In this document: positions 1 to 6,435 of the stretch, piece by piece
Numbering within the stretch: the first letter of the stretch is position 1
Layout: every line of letters begins with the position of its first letter
Source: Pseudomonadota bacterium
GTDB lineage: Bacteria > Pseudomonadota > Gammaproteobacteria > Burkholderiales > SHXO01
Length of the DNA stretch: 11,743 nt
Direction: 5' to 3'
NCBI GenBank assembly: GCA_023430065.1
Contig: JAEZCG010000232.1
Coordinates: forward strand, 1-11,743
Position numbers and translations under genes: made by a program
Notes under the pieces: model-generated
Told to the model about the DNA's origin: nothing
Databases searched by the model: none
Seen by the model: the letters and a program-made list of their open reading frames with translations, nothing else

Positions 1-2
1 GT

Positions 3-494
3 ACCAACACCGCGAGCGGCGGCACCTCGACCTCCAGTGCGACGCAAACGTCGAATGCCGCAGGCGGAACCGGTGGTGCTGCGTCGGCCAACGGCGGTGC
101 GGGCGGCAGTGCGACCAACGGCAGCGCCAGCAGTTCGGCCAGCAATGGCAGTGCGACCAACGGCAGCGCGACCGCAGGCAACGGCGGCAACACCAGCGGC
201 GCGGCGGCGTCCTCGGCGGCGGCTGACGCGGCCGATGGCGGCGTGGGCGGAATCGGCAACGGTGGAGCCGGCGGTGCGGGTGGCACGGGCGAAGGCGGTA
301 CCGGCGGCGTCGGTGCGGTCGGCGGTGCGGGCGGTGCGTCCGTGGCTGACGCCGGTCAGTTCAACGCCTACAACGCGATCAGCGGTGCAGCCTTCAGCAA
401 TGCCGCGGGGATCACGCAGGCGACCATGAGCACCGGACACGCGAGCCTGGTGCAGAACAGCGTGAACATCATGTCCACGGTCAACGTGCGCTGA
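3..494 (+). CDS. 3' end of a Gly/Ala/Ser/Asn-rich repetitive exported subunit (Fap/adhesin-like), 5'-truncated
   Basis: This is the last 163 codons of a gene whose start lies left of the window; the frame is open from base 3 to the TGA at 492-494. The visible protein is low complexity: a Ser/Thr/Asn/Ala/Gly part (repeats such as GSATNGSA) and then a glycine-rich part (GGAGGAGGTGEGG). It ends in an ordered tail with NAISGAAFSNAAGI, then LVQNSVNI. That tail closely matches the end of the next protein in the operon. Fap amyloid subunits (FapB/FapC) are likewise repetitive proteins with Gln/Asn-containing motifs and sit beside a C39 peptidase and a coiled-coil barrel protein, as here. I infer a structural fibre or adhesin subunit. 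The signal peptide and full length cannot be seen, and low-complexity composition by itself proves nothing. It could instead be a large glycine-rich surface protein of another type. Confidence 0.75.
   Translation, partial: TNTASGGTSTSSATQTSNAAGGTGGAASANGGAGGSATNGSASSSASNGSATNGSATAGNGGNTSGAAASSAAADAADGGVGGIGNGGAGGAGGTGEGGTGGVGAVGGAGGASVADAGQFNAYNAISGAAFSNAAGITQATMSTGHASLVQNSVNIMSTVNVR
105..169 (+). repeat. 23-bp perfect direct repeat inside the repetitive subunit gene
   Basis: Bases 105-127 and 147-169 are identical (beginning GGCAGTGCGACC) and lie 42 bases, or 14 codons, apart. Each copy encodes GSATNGSA in the same frame. The repeat is in-frame, so gain or loss of a unit would change protein length without breaking the reading frame. 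Confidence 0.85.
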
Positions 495-515
495 TGTGAT
501 CGGCTGAGGTGTGCA

Positions 516-542
516 TGCGGCCGGGACTCTGTCCCGGCCGCA
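516..542 (+). promoter_or_regulatory. Strong intergenic hairpin between the subunit gene and the next operon gene
   Basis: A perfect 12-bp GC-rich stem (516-527 with 531-542) closes on a 3-base TCT loop. It starts 21 bases after the upstream stop codon and ends 33 bases before the downstream ATG. No T-run follows (next bases GGTTCGGTTC), so it is not a canonical intrinsic terminator. A plausible role is to protect the upstream mRNA from 3' decay or cause partial termination, giving more subunit than accessory protein. The structure is seen in the sequence; the role is inferred. Confidence 0.6.
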
Positions 543-575
543 GGTTCGGTTCTCATCCTTCGTAAGGAAACAGAC

Positions 576-929
576 ATGCGAGGCGGATACAGAACGACGC
601 GCGGATTCTGCGCGCTGCTCGTCGCACTGGCCATCGCTGGTCCCCTCCACGCACAGGACGTCGGCATGCGGGCAGGGTTCGGTGAACTGGGCGAACCGGT
701 GGACCGCGCGGTCCTCGATGCCAAGCGGGGAGGCCAGCAGGTGGTGATCAATGCGATGGAAACCGATGCCAAGCTGCACGACAACCGGGCGGTGGATACC
801 GTGAGCGGCAGCAACTACATCAGCGACAGCGCGTTCTCGTCGTCCAGCGGCCTGCCCACTGCCATCCAGAACTCCGGCAACAACGTGATCATCCAGAACT
901 CGTTCATCCTGAATGTGGATCTGCAGTGA
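576..929 (+). CDS. Small secreted protein with Fap/subunit-like C-terminal motif and a degenerate double-glycine site
   Basis: 117 residues. A TAAGGA ribosome site at 563-568 sits 7 bases before the ATG and supports this start. The N-terminus is a Sec signal peptide: basic MRGGYRTTR, hydrophobic core to about residue 22, likely cleavage after LHA (residue 26). The mature protein contains LDAKRGGQQVV, with the glycine pair at 52-53, and ends in NYISDSAFSSSSGL then IQNSGNNVIIQNS. The end aligns with the C-terminus of the preceding repetitive protein, so the two are probably related subunits, perhaps a minor subunit or nucleator beside a major one as FapB is beside FapC. The RGG position resembles a C39 cleavage site, but the residue four before the cut is Lys rather than hydrophobic. 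Its stop codon overlaps the likely GTG start of the peptidase gene. The exact role is unknown. Confidence 0.8.
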   Translation: MRGGYRTTRGFCALLVALAIAGPLHAQDVGMRAGFGELGEPVDRAVLDAKRGGQQVVINAMETDAKLHDNRAVDTVSGSNYISDSAFSSSSGLPTAIQNSGNNVIIQNSFILNVDLQ

Positions 930-1624
930 GGATGCGTGCGCGCTTCGCGCCGATGCTGCTGACGGTTCTGGCCGTCGCATCACCCGCGCTGGCGGGAGAG
1001 GTGACGCTGTTCGGTCTTGCCGGCGGCAATGCTGGCGCGTATACAGTGCAGGTGCGCAGTCTCAAGGAGGCGAAGTTTCGCACCACGGTGCGACAGCAGT
1101 ACGACTTCAGCTGCGGCTCGGCGGCGCTGGCCACGCTGCTCACCCATCACTACGAGCATCCGGTCACCGAGACCGAGGTGTTCCAGTACATGTACGTCCG
1201 GGGCGACCAGGGGAAGATCCAGCGCGAGGGATTCTCGCTGCTGGACATCAAGGGATACCTGGAGGGGCACGGCTACGAGGCCGACGGCTTCGAGACCACC
1301 CTCGACAAGTTGGCCGAGGTGGCGGTCCCGGCCATCGTCCTGATCAATGAAAACGGCTATCAGCACTTCGTCGTCATCAAGGGACTGCGCGATGCCGAGG
1401 TGCTGATCGGCGATCCGTCGATGGGCTCGCGCATCATCCAGCGCACGCGCTTCGAGCAGATGTGGGTCAACAGCATCGTCTTTGTGATCACCAGCGTGCG
1501 CGACACCAAGACATTCAACGCCAGTGCCGACTGGCGTGCCGGCAAGGCACCGCTGGGCGCGGCGATCAGCCGGGAGAGTCTCGCCAACATGATGATCTTC
1601 CAACGCGGTCCATACGATTTCTGA
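926..1624 (+). CDS. Secreted stand-alone C39 cysteine peptidase, FapD-like
   Basis: 232 residues. The GTG at 926 overlaps the previous stop (GTGA); an in-frame ATG at 932 is an equally possible start, and both leave the signal peptide intact (hydrophobic LLTVLAVASPALAG, cleavage near residue 23). The mature part is one C39 domain. QQYDFSCG gives the oxyanion Gln57 and nucleophile Cys63, six residues apart as is usual in the family; YQHFVV gives His147; IGDPS gives Asp163. All catalytic residues are therefore present. Bacteriocin C39 domains normally sit in the cytoplasm, fused to ABC exporters, and cut after a Gly-Gly leader. This one has no transporter and is exported, as in FapD of the Pseudomonas Fap operon, so it should act in the periplasm. 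The likely substrates are the neighbouring exported proteins with GG sites. Its C-terminal tail after about residue 190 is not conserved C39 sequence that I recognise. Confidence 0.88.
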   Translation: MRMRARFAPMLLTVLAVASPALAGEVTLFGLAGGNAGAYTVQVRSLKEAKFRTTVRQQYDFSCGSAALATLLTHHYEHPVTETEVFQYMYVRGDQGKIQREGFSLLDIKGYLEGHGYEADGFETTLDKLAEVAVPAIVLINENGYQHFVVIKGLRDAEVLIGDPSMGSRIIQRTRFEQMWVNSIVFVITSVRDTKTFNASADWRAGKAPLGAAISRESLANMMIFQRGPYDF

Positions 1625-1633
1625 GGAGGGAGC

Positions 1634-2494
1634 ATGAGGACACCCGTCACTCGAGCCTGCGCCCTGATGCTGAGCGCGTGCGCATGCGCGTTCGCCTCGC
1701 CGGCCGCGAGGGCCGGCATCTTCGACGATTGCCGGACCGACATCGATTGCCGGCGGGTCAGCGTCGCCGAACTCGATCATCTGCGCGGGGGCTTCACCTT
1801 CACCAACGGGCGCACACCGCTGCACGTCTCGTTCGGCATCGCTCAGGCCGTCGTCGTCAACGACGAACTCGTGGCGGTGACCCAGTTGCGGCTTCCTGAT
1901 GTGGGTACGCTGCTGGCGAGCTTCTCGGCCGGTACCGTGGACCTCAGTGCCCTGGCGAACGCACTGAAGAGCATGAACGTGCAGGCGACTGCTGGAGCCG
2001 CCGCCAGCGCGACCCTTGCGGACCAGGGCACGCGCGCGGGAGAGGCGGCCGCCGCCAGCGCCGCCGCCACCACCTCTGCACTCGGCGCGACGGGCACCAC
2101 ATCCTCCGGAGCGCAGGCGGCCGGGACGGCTGCTGCACGGCAGGAATCCCCGCCGGTATCCGCACCGCAAGGCCAGACGCCATCGCAAGGAGCTCCCGGC
2201 TCCCAGGTGCTGGTGAACGGGAAGGCACTGCTGCCGGGAACGCCCGTCATTCAGGTGCCCAGCGCGGACGAACTGCAGGGACTCATCGTGCAGAACGGCC
2301 TGGGAAACATCGTCGTGCCCAGCGCGGCAGACCTGAAGAACGCTCTGCCGGGAATCGTCATTCAGAACACGCTGAACAACCAGACGATCCGTGCGTTGAC
2401 CATGATCAATGTGGCCGTATCCGTGAAGGACGCCTTGTCCGCAGCGCGCATCCAGGAGTCGGTACGGCAATCGATTGCCAGTTCTCTTCGCTGA
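1634..2494 (+). CDS. Secreted protein with internal double-glycine leader; probable C39 peptidase substrate and fibre component
   Basis: 286 residues. GGAGGG at 1625-1630 sits 3 bases before the ATG. A Sec signal peptide spans residues 1-27 (cleavage after ARA). Residues 28-41 carry a Cys pair (C33, C39). Residues 42-53 read VSVAELDHLRGG, matching the double-glycine leader consensus LSxxELxxIxGG with only conservative changes. Residues 54-90 (FTFTNGR, LHVSFGIAQAVVVN) look like a short conserved beta-rich domain. Residues 115-190 are Ala/Ser/Thr/Gln-rich and low complexity. Residues 205-245 hold two copies of a VPSA-L-IVQN/IVIQN unit, followed by a mostly hydrophobic and amphipathic tail. It lies between the C39 peptidase and the barrel gene, where the Pseudomonas Fap operon has fapE, but I cannot show sequence homology to FapE. 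Inference: it is exported, cut after Gly53 by the adjacent peptidase, and becomes part of, or a plug for, the exported polymer. Confidence 0.8.
   Translation: MRTPVTRACALMLSACACAFASPAARAGIFDDCRTDIDCRRVSVAELDHLRGGFTFTNGRTPLHVSFGIAQAVVVNDELVAVTQLRLPDVGTLLASFSAGTVDLSALANALKSMNVQATAGAAASATLADQGTRAGEAAAASAAATTSALGATGTTSSGAQAAGTAAARQESPPVSAPQGQTPSQGAPGSQVLVNGKALLPGTPVIQVPSADELQGLIVQNGLGNIVVPSAADLKNALPGIVIQNTLNNQTIRALTMINVAVSVKDALSAARIQESVRQSIASSLR
1739..1792 (+). other. Double-glycine (C39-type) processing motif coding region
   Basis: Bases 1757-1792 encode VSVAELDHLRGG, with the expected cut after Gly53. The bases just upstream encode the short linker from the second Cys (C39). Matches to LSxxELxxIxGG are Ser, Glu, Leu and both Gly, with Val for Leu at the first position and Leu for Ile before the glycines. 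It sits 15-26 residues after the predicted signal-peptidase site rather than at the N-terminus, so the peptide released by a second cut would be about 26 residues. Confidence 0.6.
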
Positions 2495-2508
2495 AACAGC
2501 CGCGACTC

Positions 2509-2512
2509 GGAG
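2509..2512 (+). promoter_or_regulatory. Ribosome binding site fixing the start of the barrel protein
   Basis: GGAG lies 7 bases before the ATG at 2520. The same frame is open further upstream to a TTG at 2475, but that start lies inside the previous gene, has no comparable site, and would put 15 extra residues before the signal peptide. Confidence 0.6.
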
Positions 2513-2519
2513 TTTGGAC

Positions 2520-3905
2520 ATGATCAAGAACAATGCCCCGCAGACTCGGGGCCGCGGCAAGACCCGGTTGCGCGTACCGGTGCTCATGATGGTGGCGGCG
2601 CTCGCGCATGGGGGGGCGCCGAGGGCGCAGGAAACTGCCCCGGCACCGACCCTGGACGATCTCGCGAAGCTGGTGGAACGACAGGAGCGTCTGCTGCGCG
2701 AACAGGAGTTGCGCCTCGACGAGCAGGCGCGTGAACTGCAGCGGACCAAGGAGGACCTGGAGCGGGCGCTCGCCGCCCAGCGCGCCGAACTCGAGATGCT
2801 GCAGATGCGCGGCGGCGGGGCGGCCGGTGCAGGCGCCGGTGCAGGCGCCGCGCCGGTGCAATCGAGTCCTGATGCCGTCTCCGCCCCGGCGGTGGCCCAG
2901 GCAGAACAGGCACCGGCACCGGCACCGGCGCAGGCGCCTGCCACGACTGCCGGGCAGGCACCCGAGAGCGCCTCCAGACCGCCGCCGGTCGCCCCGCTGG
3001 AAGACGTGCAGTCGGCCCTCACCCCACGAGGCAAGTGGGTGCTGGAACCCTCTCTGGAGTTCGCCACCGCGTCGAACGACCGCGTGGCCCTCGTCGGCTT
3101 CACCTTCCCGCCTGCGCTGACGATCGGCCTCATCGACGTGCGGCGAGTCAATCGCGAGTTCTACCTGGCCGCGCTGGCTGCGCGTTACGGACTCACGCGC
3201 CGCATGGAGGTGGAGGTGAAGGTGCCCTGGGTGTATCGGTCGGATAGCACCACGGCGCGGCCGCTGGCGACTCCCTCGGCCACCGACAGCATATTCGACA
3301 ACGACGGCAGCGGGATCGGTGACGTCGAACTCGGCCTGCGCTATCAGCTCAACGTAGGCAGTCCGACGAAACCGTTCTACGTGGCGTCATTGCGGCTGAA
3401 GACGACGACCGGAAAGGGGCCGTTCGAAGTCGACACCTACAACCCCCTGCCGGGAGCGACGCTGCAGCGCGAGCTGCCCACCGGCACCGGCTTCTACGCC
3501 TTGCAGCCTGCGCTCACTGCGCTGCTGCCGTCGGATCCGGCGGTGTTCTTCGGCACCCTGAGCTATACCTGGAACATCAAGGACGACGTGGACGAGCGCG
3601 ACGCGAGCGGCAATCGAATCGGGGAATACGACCCCGGGGACGCATTCAATTTCAACTTCGGGGTGGGCCTTGCGCTGAACGAGCGCTCGTCGTTCAGCGT
3701 GGGGTACGAGCACAACGTGGTGTTCAAGGACCGGCTCAACGGCGAGGACGTGCCTCTGGCACAGCGCTTCCACATCGGCCGTATCCTGTTCGGTTACTCC
3801 TATCAGCTGACGCGCCGGGCCAACTTCAATCTCACGCTCGGTGCAGGCATCACCGACGATGCGCCCGACGTGACTATCACCGCGCGCCTTCCCATCATGT
3901 TCTGA
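2520..3905 (+). CDS. Coiled-coil plus beta-barrel outer-membrane secretion protein, FapF-like
   Basis: 461 residues from the ATG at 2520. A long basic signal peptide (hydrophobic VPVLMMVAALAH, likely cleavage at APRAQ, about residue 37) is followed by a heptad-rich coiled coil at 45-96 (LDDLAKLVERQERLL, ELRLDEQARELQ). A flexible Gly/Ala/Pro/Gln linker covers about 98-160. From about 168 to the end there are alternating hydrophobic strands typical of an outer-membrane beta-barrel, closing with ITARLPIMF and a C-terminal Phe, the usual barrel-assembly signature. FapF of Pseudomonas has the same order (signal peptide, periplasmic coiled coil, gated barrel) and exports the amyloid subunits. Last gene of the operon, 25 bases after the previous stop. 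Its barrel also resembles the broad MetA-pathway/transporter-like barrel family. The role in export is inferred from architecture and neighbours. Confidence 0.82.
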   Translation: MIKNNAPQTRGRGKTRLRVPVLMMVAALAHGGAPRAQETAPAPTLDDLAKLVERQERLLREQELRLDEQARELQRTKEDLERALAAQRAELEMLQMRGGGAAGAGAGAGAAPVQSSPDAVSAPAVAQAEQAPAPAPAQAPATTAGQAPESASRPPPVAPLEDVQSALTPRGKWVLEPSLEFATASNDRVALVGFTFPPALTIGLIDVRRVNREFYLAALAARYGLTRRMEVEVKVPWVYRSDSTTARPLATPSATDSIFDNDGSGIGDVELGLRYQLNVGSPTKPFYVASLRLKTTTGKGPFEVDTYNPLPGATLQRELPTGTGFYALQPALTALLPSDPAVFFGTLSYTWNIKDDVDERDASGNRIGEYDPGDAFNFNFGVGLALNERSSFSVGYEHNVVFKDRLNGEDVPLAQRFHIGRILFGYSYQLTRRANFNLTLGAGITDDAPDVTITARLPIMF

Positions 3906-3962
3906 CGCCTCCCGCCCGACGCTCGCGCGAAAACCGGTTAAAGTAAACGGCTGATCACAACG

Positions 3963-3981
3963 GGCGCGCAAGGCGCGCGCC
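3963..3981 (+). promoter_or_regulatory. GC hairpin in the leader of the dehydratase gene
   Basis: GGCGCGC (3963-3969) and GCGCGCC (3975-3981) form a 7-bp stem with a 5-base loop, ending 4 bases before the GGAGGAG ribosome site at 3986-3992. No T-run follows, so it is not an intrinsic terminator. It may modulate translation; no function is demonstrated. Confidence 0.3.
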
Positions 3982-3998
3982 GACCGGAGGAGCAAATC

Positions 3999-5798
3999 AT
4001 GGCAGCACCCAACAGGGATCCGTCCAGGCTGCGGTCCCGGCAGTGGTTCGACAATCCCGACAATCCCGACATGACCGCGCTCTATCTGGAGCGCTACATG
4101 AACTGGGGCCTGAAGCGCGAAGAGCTGCAGGCGGGCAAGCCGATCATCATGATCGCCCAGTCGGGCTCCGACCTGTCCCCCTGTAACCGGCATCACCTCG
4201 AACTCGCGCACCGAGTCCGCGAAGGCATCCGGGAGGCAGGCGGCATCGCCTTCGAAGTCCCCCTGCACCCGATTCAGGAGACGGGCAAGCGGCCCACCGC
4301 ATCGCTCGATCGCAACCTGTGCTACCTCGGTCTGGTGGAGCTGCTGTACGGCTACTTCATCGACGGGGTCGTGCTCACCACCGGCTGCGACAAGACCACG
4401 CCTGCGCAACTGATGGCGGCTGCCACCGTGGACATCCCCGCGATCGTGCTGTCCGGCGGCCCCATGCTCAACGGCTGGTTCCGGGGCGAACGCACCGGGT
4501 CGGGGACCATCGTGTGGCGCGCGCGCGAGATGCTCGCCGCCGGCGAGATCAACCGCGAGCAGTTCATCGAGCTGGTGGACTCGTCCGCGCCCTCGGCCGG
4601 CCACTGCAACACCATGGGCACCGCCTCCACGATGAATTCGCTGGCGGAGGCCCTGGGCATGTCGCTCACCGGCTGTGCTGCGCCCCCCGCGCCGCACAAG
4701 GAGCGCGCGGCGATCGCCTACGAGACGGGCAAGCGTATCGTCGAGATGGTGTGGGAGGACCTGCGCCCCTCGAAGATTCTGACCCGCGAGGCGTTCGAGA
4801 ACGCCATCGTGGTCAATTCGGCCATCGGCGGTTCGACCAATGCTCCGATTCACCTCAATGCCGTCGCGCGGCACATGGGCGTCGAGCTCGGCAATGACGA
4901 CTGGGAGAAGGTCGGCTACGACATCCCGCTGCTGGTGAACATGCAGCCGGCCGGCGAGTTCCTGGGCGAGGAGTATCACCGTGCGGGCGGCGTGCCGGCG
5001 GTGGTCAACGAGCTGATGAAGGCCGGCAAGATCCGCAACGCGCTCACCGTCACGGGCAAGACGCTGGCCGAGAACTGCAAGGATCGCCCGGTGCAGGACC
5101 ACAAGGTGATCTGGCCCTACGACAAGCCGATGAAGGACAAGGCCGGCTTCCTGAACATCAAAGGCAATTTGTTCGACAGCGCCATCATGAAGACGAGCGT
5201 GATCTCCAAGGAGTTCCGCGAGCGCTACCTGTCGAACCCGAAGGACCCGAATGCCTTCGAAGGTCGCGCCATCGTGTTCGACGGCCCCGAGGACTACCAC
5301 CATCGGATCGACGATCCGGCACTCGCCGTCGACGAGCACTGCATGCTGTTCGTGCGGGGTACCGGGCCCAAGGGGTATCCCGGCGCGGCGGAAGTGGTCA
5401 ACATGCGCGCGCCGGCCGCGCTGCTCAAGCGTGGTGTGATGGAACTGCCCTGCATCGGCGACGGCCGCCAGTCCGGTACCTCCGGTTCGCCGTCCATCCT
5501 CAACGCCTCGCCGGAGGCGGCCAGCAACAGCGGTCTGGCCGTGCTGCGAACCGGGGACCGCGTGCGCATCGACCTGAACAAGCGCACGCTGGACGTGCTC
5601 CTCTCGAACGAGGAACTGGAGAAGCGCCACGCCGAACTGAAGGCGCAGGGCGGCTACAAGGTGCCGGCATCGCAGACGCCGTGGCAGGAGATGTACCGCA
5701 ACGATGTCGACGAGCTCTCGAACGGCATGGTGATGAAGTCGGCGGTCAAGTACCAGCGCATCGCCGAATCCAAGGGTGTGCCGCGCGACAATCACTGA
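3999..5798 (+). CDS. IlvD/Edd-family Fe-S dehydratase, probably sugar-acid (D-xylonate/L-arabinonate type)
   Basis: 599 residues, full length. GGAGGAG at 3986-3992 supports the start. The family removes water from 2,3-dihydroxy acids to give 2-keto-3-deoxy acids, using a [2Fe-2S] cluster and Mg2+. Cluster ligands visible are Cys62 (SDLSPCN), Cys130 (TTGCDKTTP) and Cys203 ([11 protein letters not shown]). Lys132 is the expected metal-site lysine, and Ser492 in [10 protein letters not shown] is the likely catalytic base. The N-terminus ([20 protein letters not shown]), with MTPWQE-type and NH-terminal ends, resembles Caulobacter XylD D-xylonate dehydratase more than biosynthetic IlvD or Edd. 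The Cys-to-Ser spacing also fits XylD as I recall it. The substrate cannot be fixed from sequence: L-arabinonate or another aldonate is possible. No other pentose-pathway gene (dehydrogenase, aldolase, transporter) is in the window, so it appears monocistronic between the Fap-like operon and a terminator. Confidence 0.93.
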   Translation: MAAPNRDPSRLRSRQWFDNPDNPDMTALYLERYMNWGLKREELQAGKPIIMIAQSGSDLSPCNRHHLELAHRVREGIREAGGIAFEVPLHPIQETGKRPTASLDRNLCYLGLVELLYGYFIDGVVLTTGCDKTTPAQLMAAATVDIPAIVLSGGPMLNGWFRGERTGSGTIVWRAREMLAAGEINREQFIELVDSSAPSAGHCNTMGTASTMNSLAEALGMSLTGCAAPPAPHKERAAIAYETGKRIVEMVWEDLRPSKILTREAFENAIVVNSAIGGSTNAPIHLNAVARHMGVELGNDDWEKVGYDIPLLVNMQPAGEFLGEEYHRAGGVPAVVNELMKAGKIRNALTVTGKTLAENCKDRPVQDHKVIWPYDKPMKDKAGFLNIKGNLFDSAIMKTSVISKEFRERYLSNPKDPNAFEGRAIVFDGPEDYHHRIDDPALAVDEHCMLFVRGTGPKGYPGAAEVVNMRAPAALLKRGVMELPCIGDGRQSGTSGSPSILNASPEAASNSGLAVLRTGDRVRIDLNKRTLDVLLSNEELEKRHAELKAQGGYKVPASQTPWQEMYRNDVDELSNGMVMKSAVKYQRIAESKGVPRDNH

Positions 5799-5814
5799 GC
5801 GCCGGTGACTGCAC

Positions 5815-5840
5815 ACGGCGGGGGCGACCCCGCCGTTTTT
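5815..5840 (+). terminator. Rho-independent terminator of the dehydratase gene
   Basis: A perfect 9-bp stem, ACGGCGGGG (5815-5823) with CCCCGCCGT (5828-5836), closes on a GCGA tetraloop (GNRA type). TTTT follows, making TTTTT with the last stem base. It begins 16 bases after the dehydratase stop and reads on the + strand. Confidence 0.88.
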
Positions 5841-5877
5841 CGTTGCGCTGGTGTCGATGACCCGCCACTGAACCCTC

Positions 5878-5889
5878 CGAACCGGTTCG
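5878..5889. promoter_or_regulatory. 12-bp perfect palindrome abutting a start codon
   Basis: CGAACCGGTTCG is its own reverse complement and touches the ATG at 5890. It occupies the place of the ribosome site, and no clear Shine-Dalgarno is visible for that gene. The AACCGGTT core recurs at 3932-3939 in front of the dehydratase. A repressor site is possible, but chance is not excluded. Confidence 0.3.
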
Positions 5890-6432
5890 ATGCCGACCGC
5901 CATGCTGCGCAAATTCGCGTCCGCTCCGGAAACGATCGCGGCGATCGCCGTCGCGGTCGTGTACGGCCTGTGCGCGTTGCATCCCAACGTGGACGGCAAG
6001 GACGTCGACTTTCTCGAGGGCATGATCTGGCTGCTCCCGCCGATCGTGGTGCCGGCCGTGTTCGCCACCGTCCTCGACGGCACGCAGTCGTTGCGCTGGC
6101 TGCTGCGCCCGACCCTCGCTTCGCTCGCGGCGCTCATGGTGAGTGCGTTCCGCACGATCCAGAACTTCGGCAGCGGGGCGCGCGGCCAGGACGCGGCGCT
6201 CATCGTCGTGATGACGCTGGGGGTGGTGTTCGTCGCCGTTGCGCTGAGCGTCTCCGGCGCCGTGATCCTGGCGCGGCAGCGGCCCGCATTCCGCGACTGG
6301 TTCCGCCGGCGCCGCCTGCTCGGTTCGCTGCTGACGTTGATGGCGGCGATCCCGGTAGGGTTCGTGGTCGGCGCAGGCGTTGCCCTCGGTCTGGGTTTCC
6401 TCGGCGGACTCTGGTCCGCCTTCGCCGACTGA
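5890..6432 (+). CDS. Multi-pass inner-membrane protein of unknown function
   Basis: 180 residues. I do not recognise the family. Hydrophobic segments lie at about 14-30, 45-62, 71-87 (weaker), 102-127 and 146-175, so four or five membrane helices are likely. Between helices lie a short acidic loop (NVDGKDVDFLEG) and a strongly basic loop (FRDWFRRRRLL, about 134-144) that should face the cytoplasm. No catalytic motif is visible. The start is uncertain: no good ribosome site precedes the ATG, and the in-frame Met5 is another option. It is separated from the dehydratase by the terminator and followed after 3 bases by another membrane-protein gene, so the two are almost certainly co-transcribed and probably work together. 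Confidence 0.7.
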   Translation: MPTAMLRKFASAPETIAAIAVAVVYGLCALHPNVDGKDVDFLEGMIWLLPPIVVPAVFATVLDGTQSLRWLLRPTLASLAALMVSAFRTIQNFGSGARGQDAALIVVMTLGVVFVAVALSVSGAVILARQRPAFRDWFRRRRLLGSLLTLMAAIPVGFVVGAGVALGLGFLGGLWSAFAD

Positions 6433-6435
6433 GCC

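Noticed and set aside
1..350. GC-rich short repeats that could suggest a CRISPR or other non-coding array
   Set aside because: Repeats are codon-phased and encode Gly/Ser/Asn/Ala units in one open frame; there are no regular spacers.
37..429. 130-codon + strand frame in the repetitive gene rich in Arg, Pro and Ala
   Set aside because: It is a different-frame translation of the Gly/Ala-rich subunit; the frame from base 3 to 494 gives the motif shared with the next protein.
980..3151. Open frame of 723 codons on the - strand, opposite the Fap-like operon
   Set aside because: It covers the C39, GG-motif and barrel genes on the wrong strand, has Cys/Arg/Ser-rich low-complexity content and no ribosome site or motif.
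3906..3998. Promoter for the dehydratase with TAAAGT (3939-3944) as -10
   Set aside because: The match is only partial and no acceptable -35 lies at normal spacing, so I do not list it as a feature, although a promoter is likely somewhere here.
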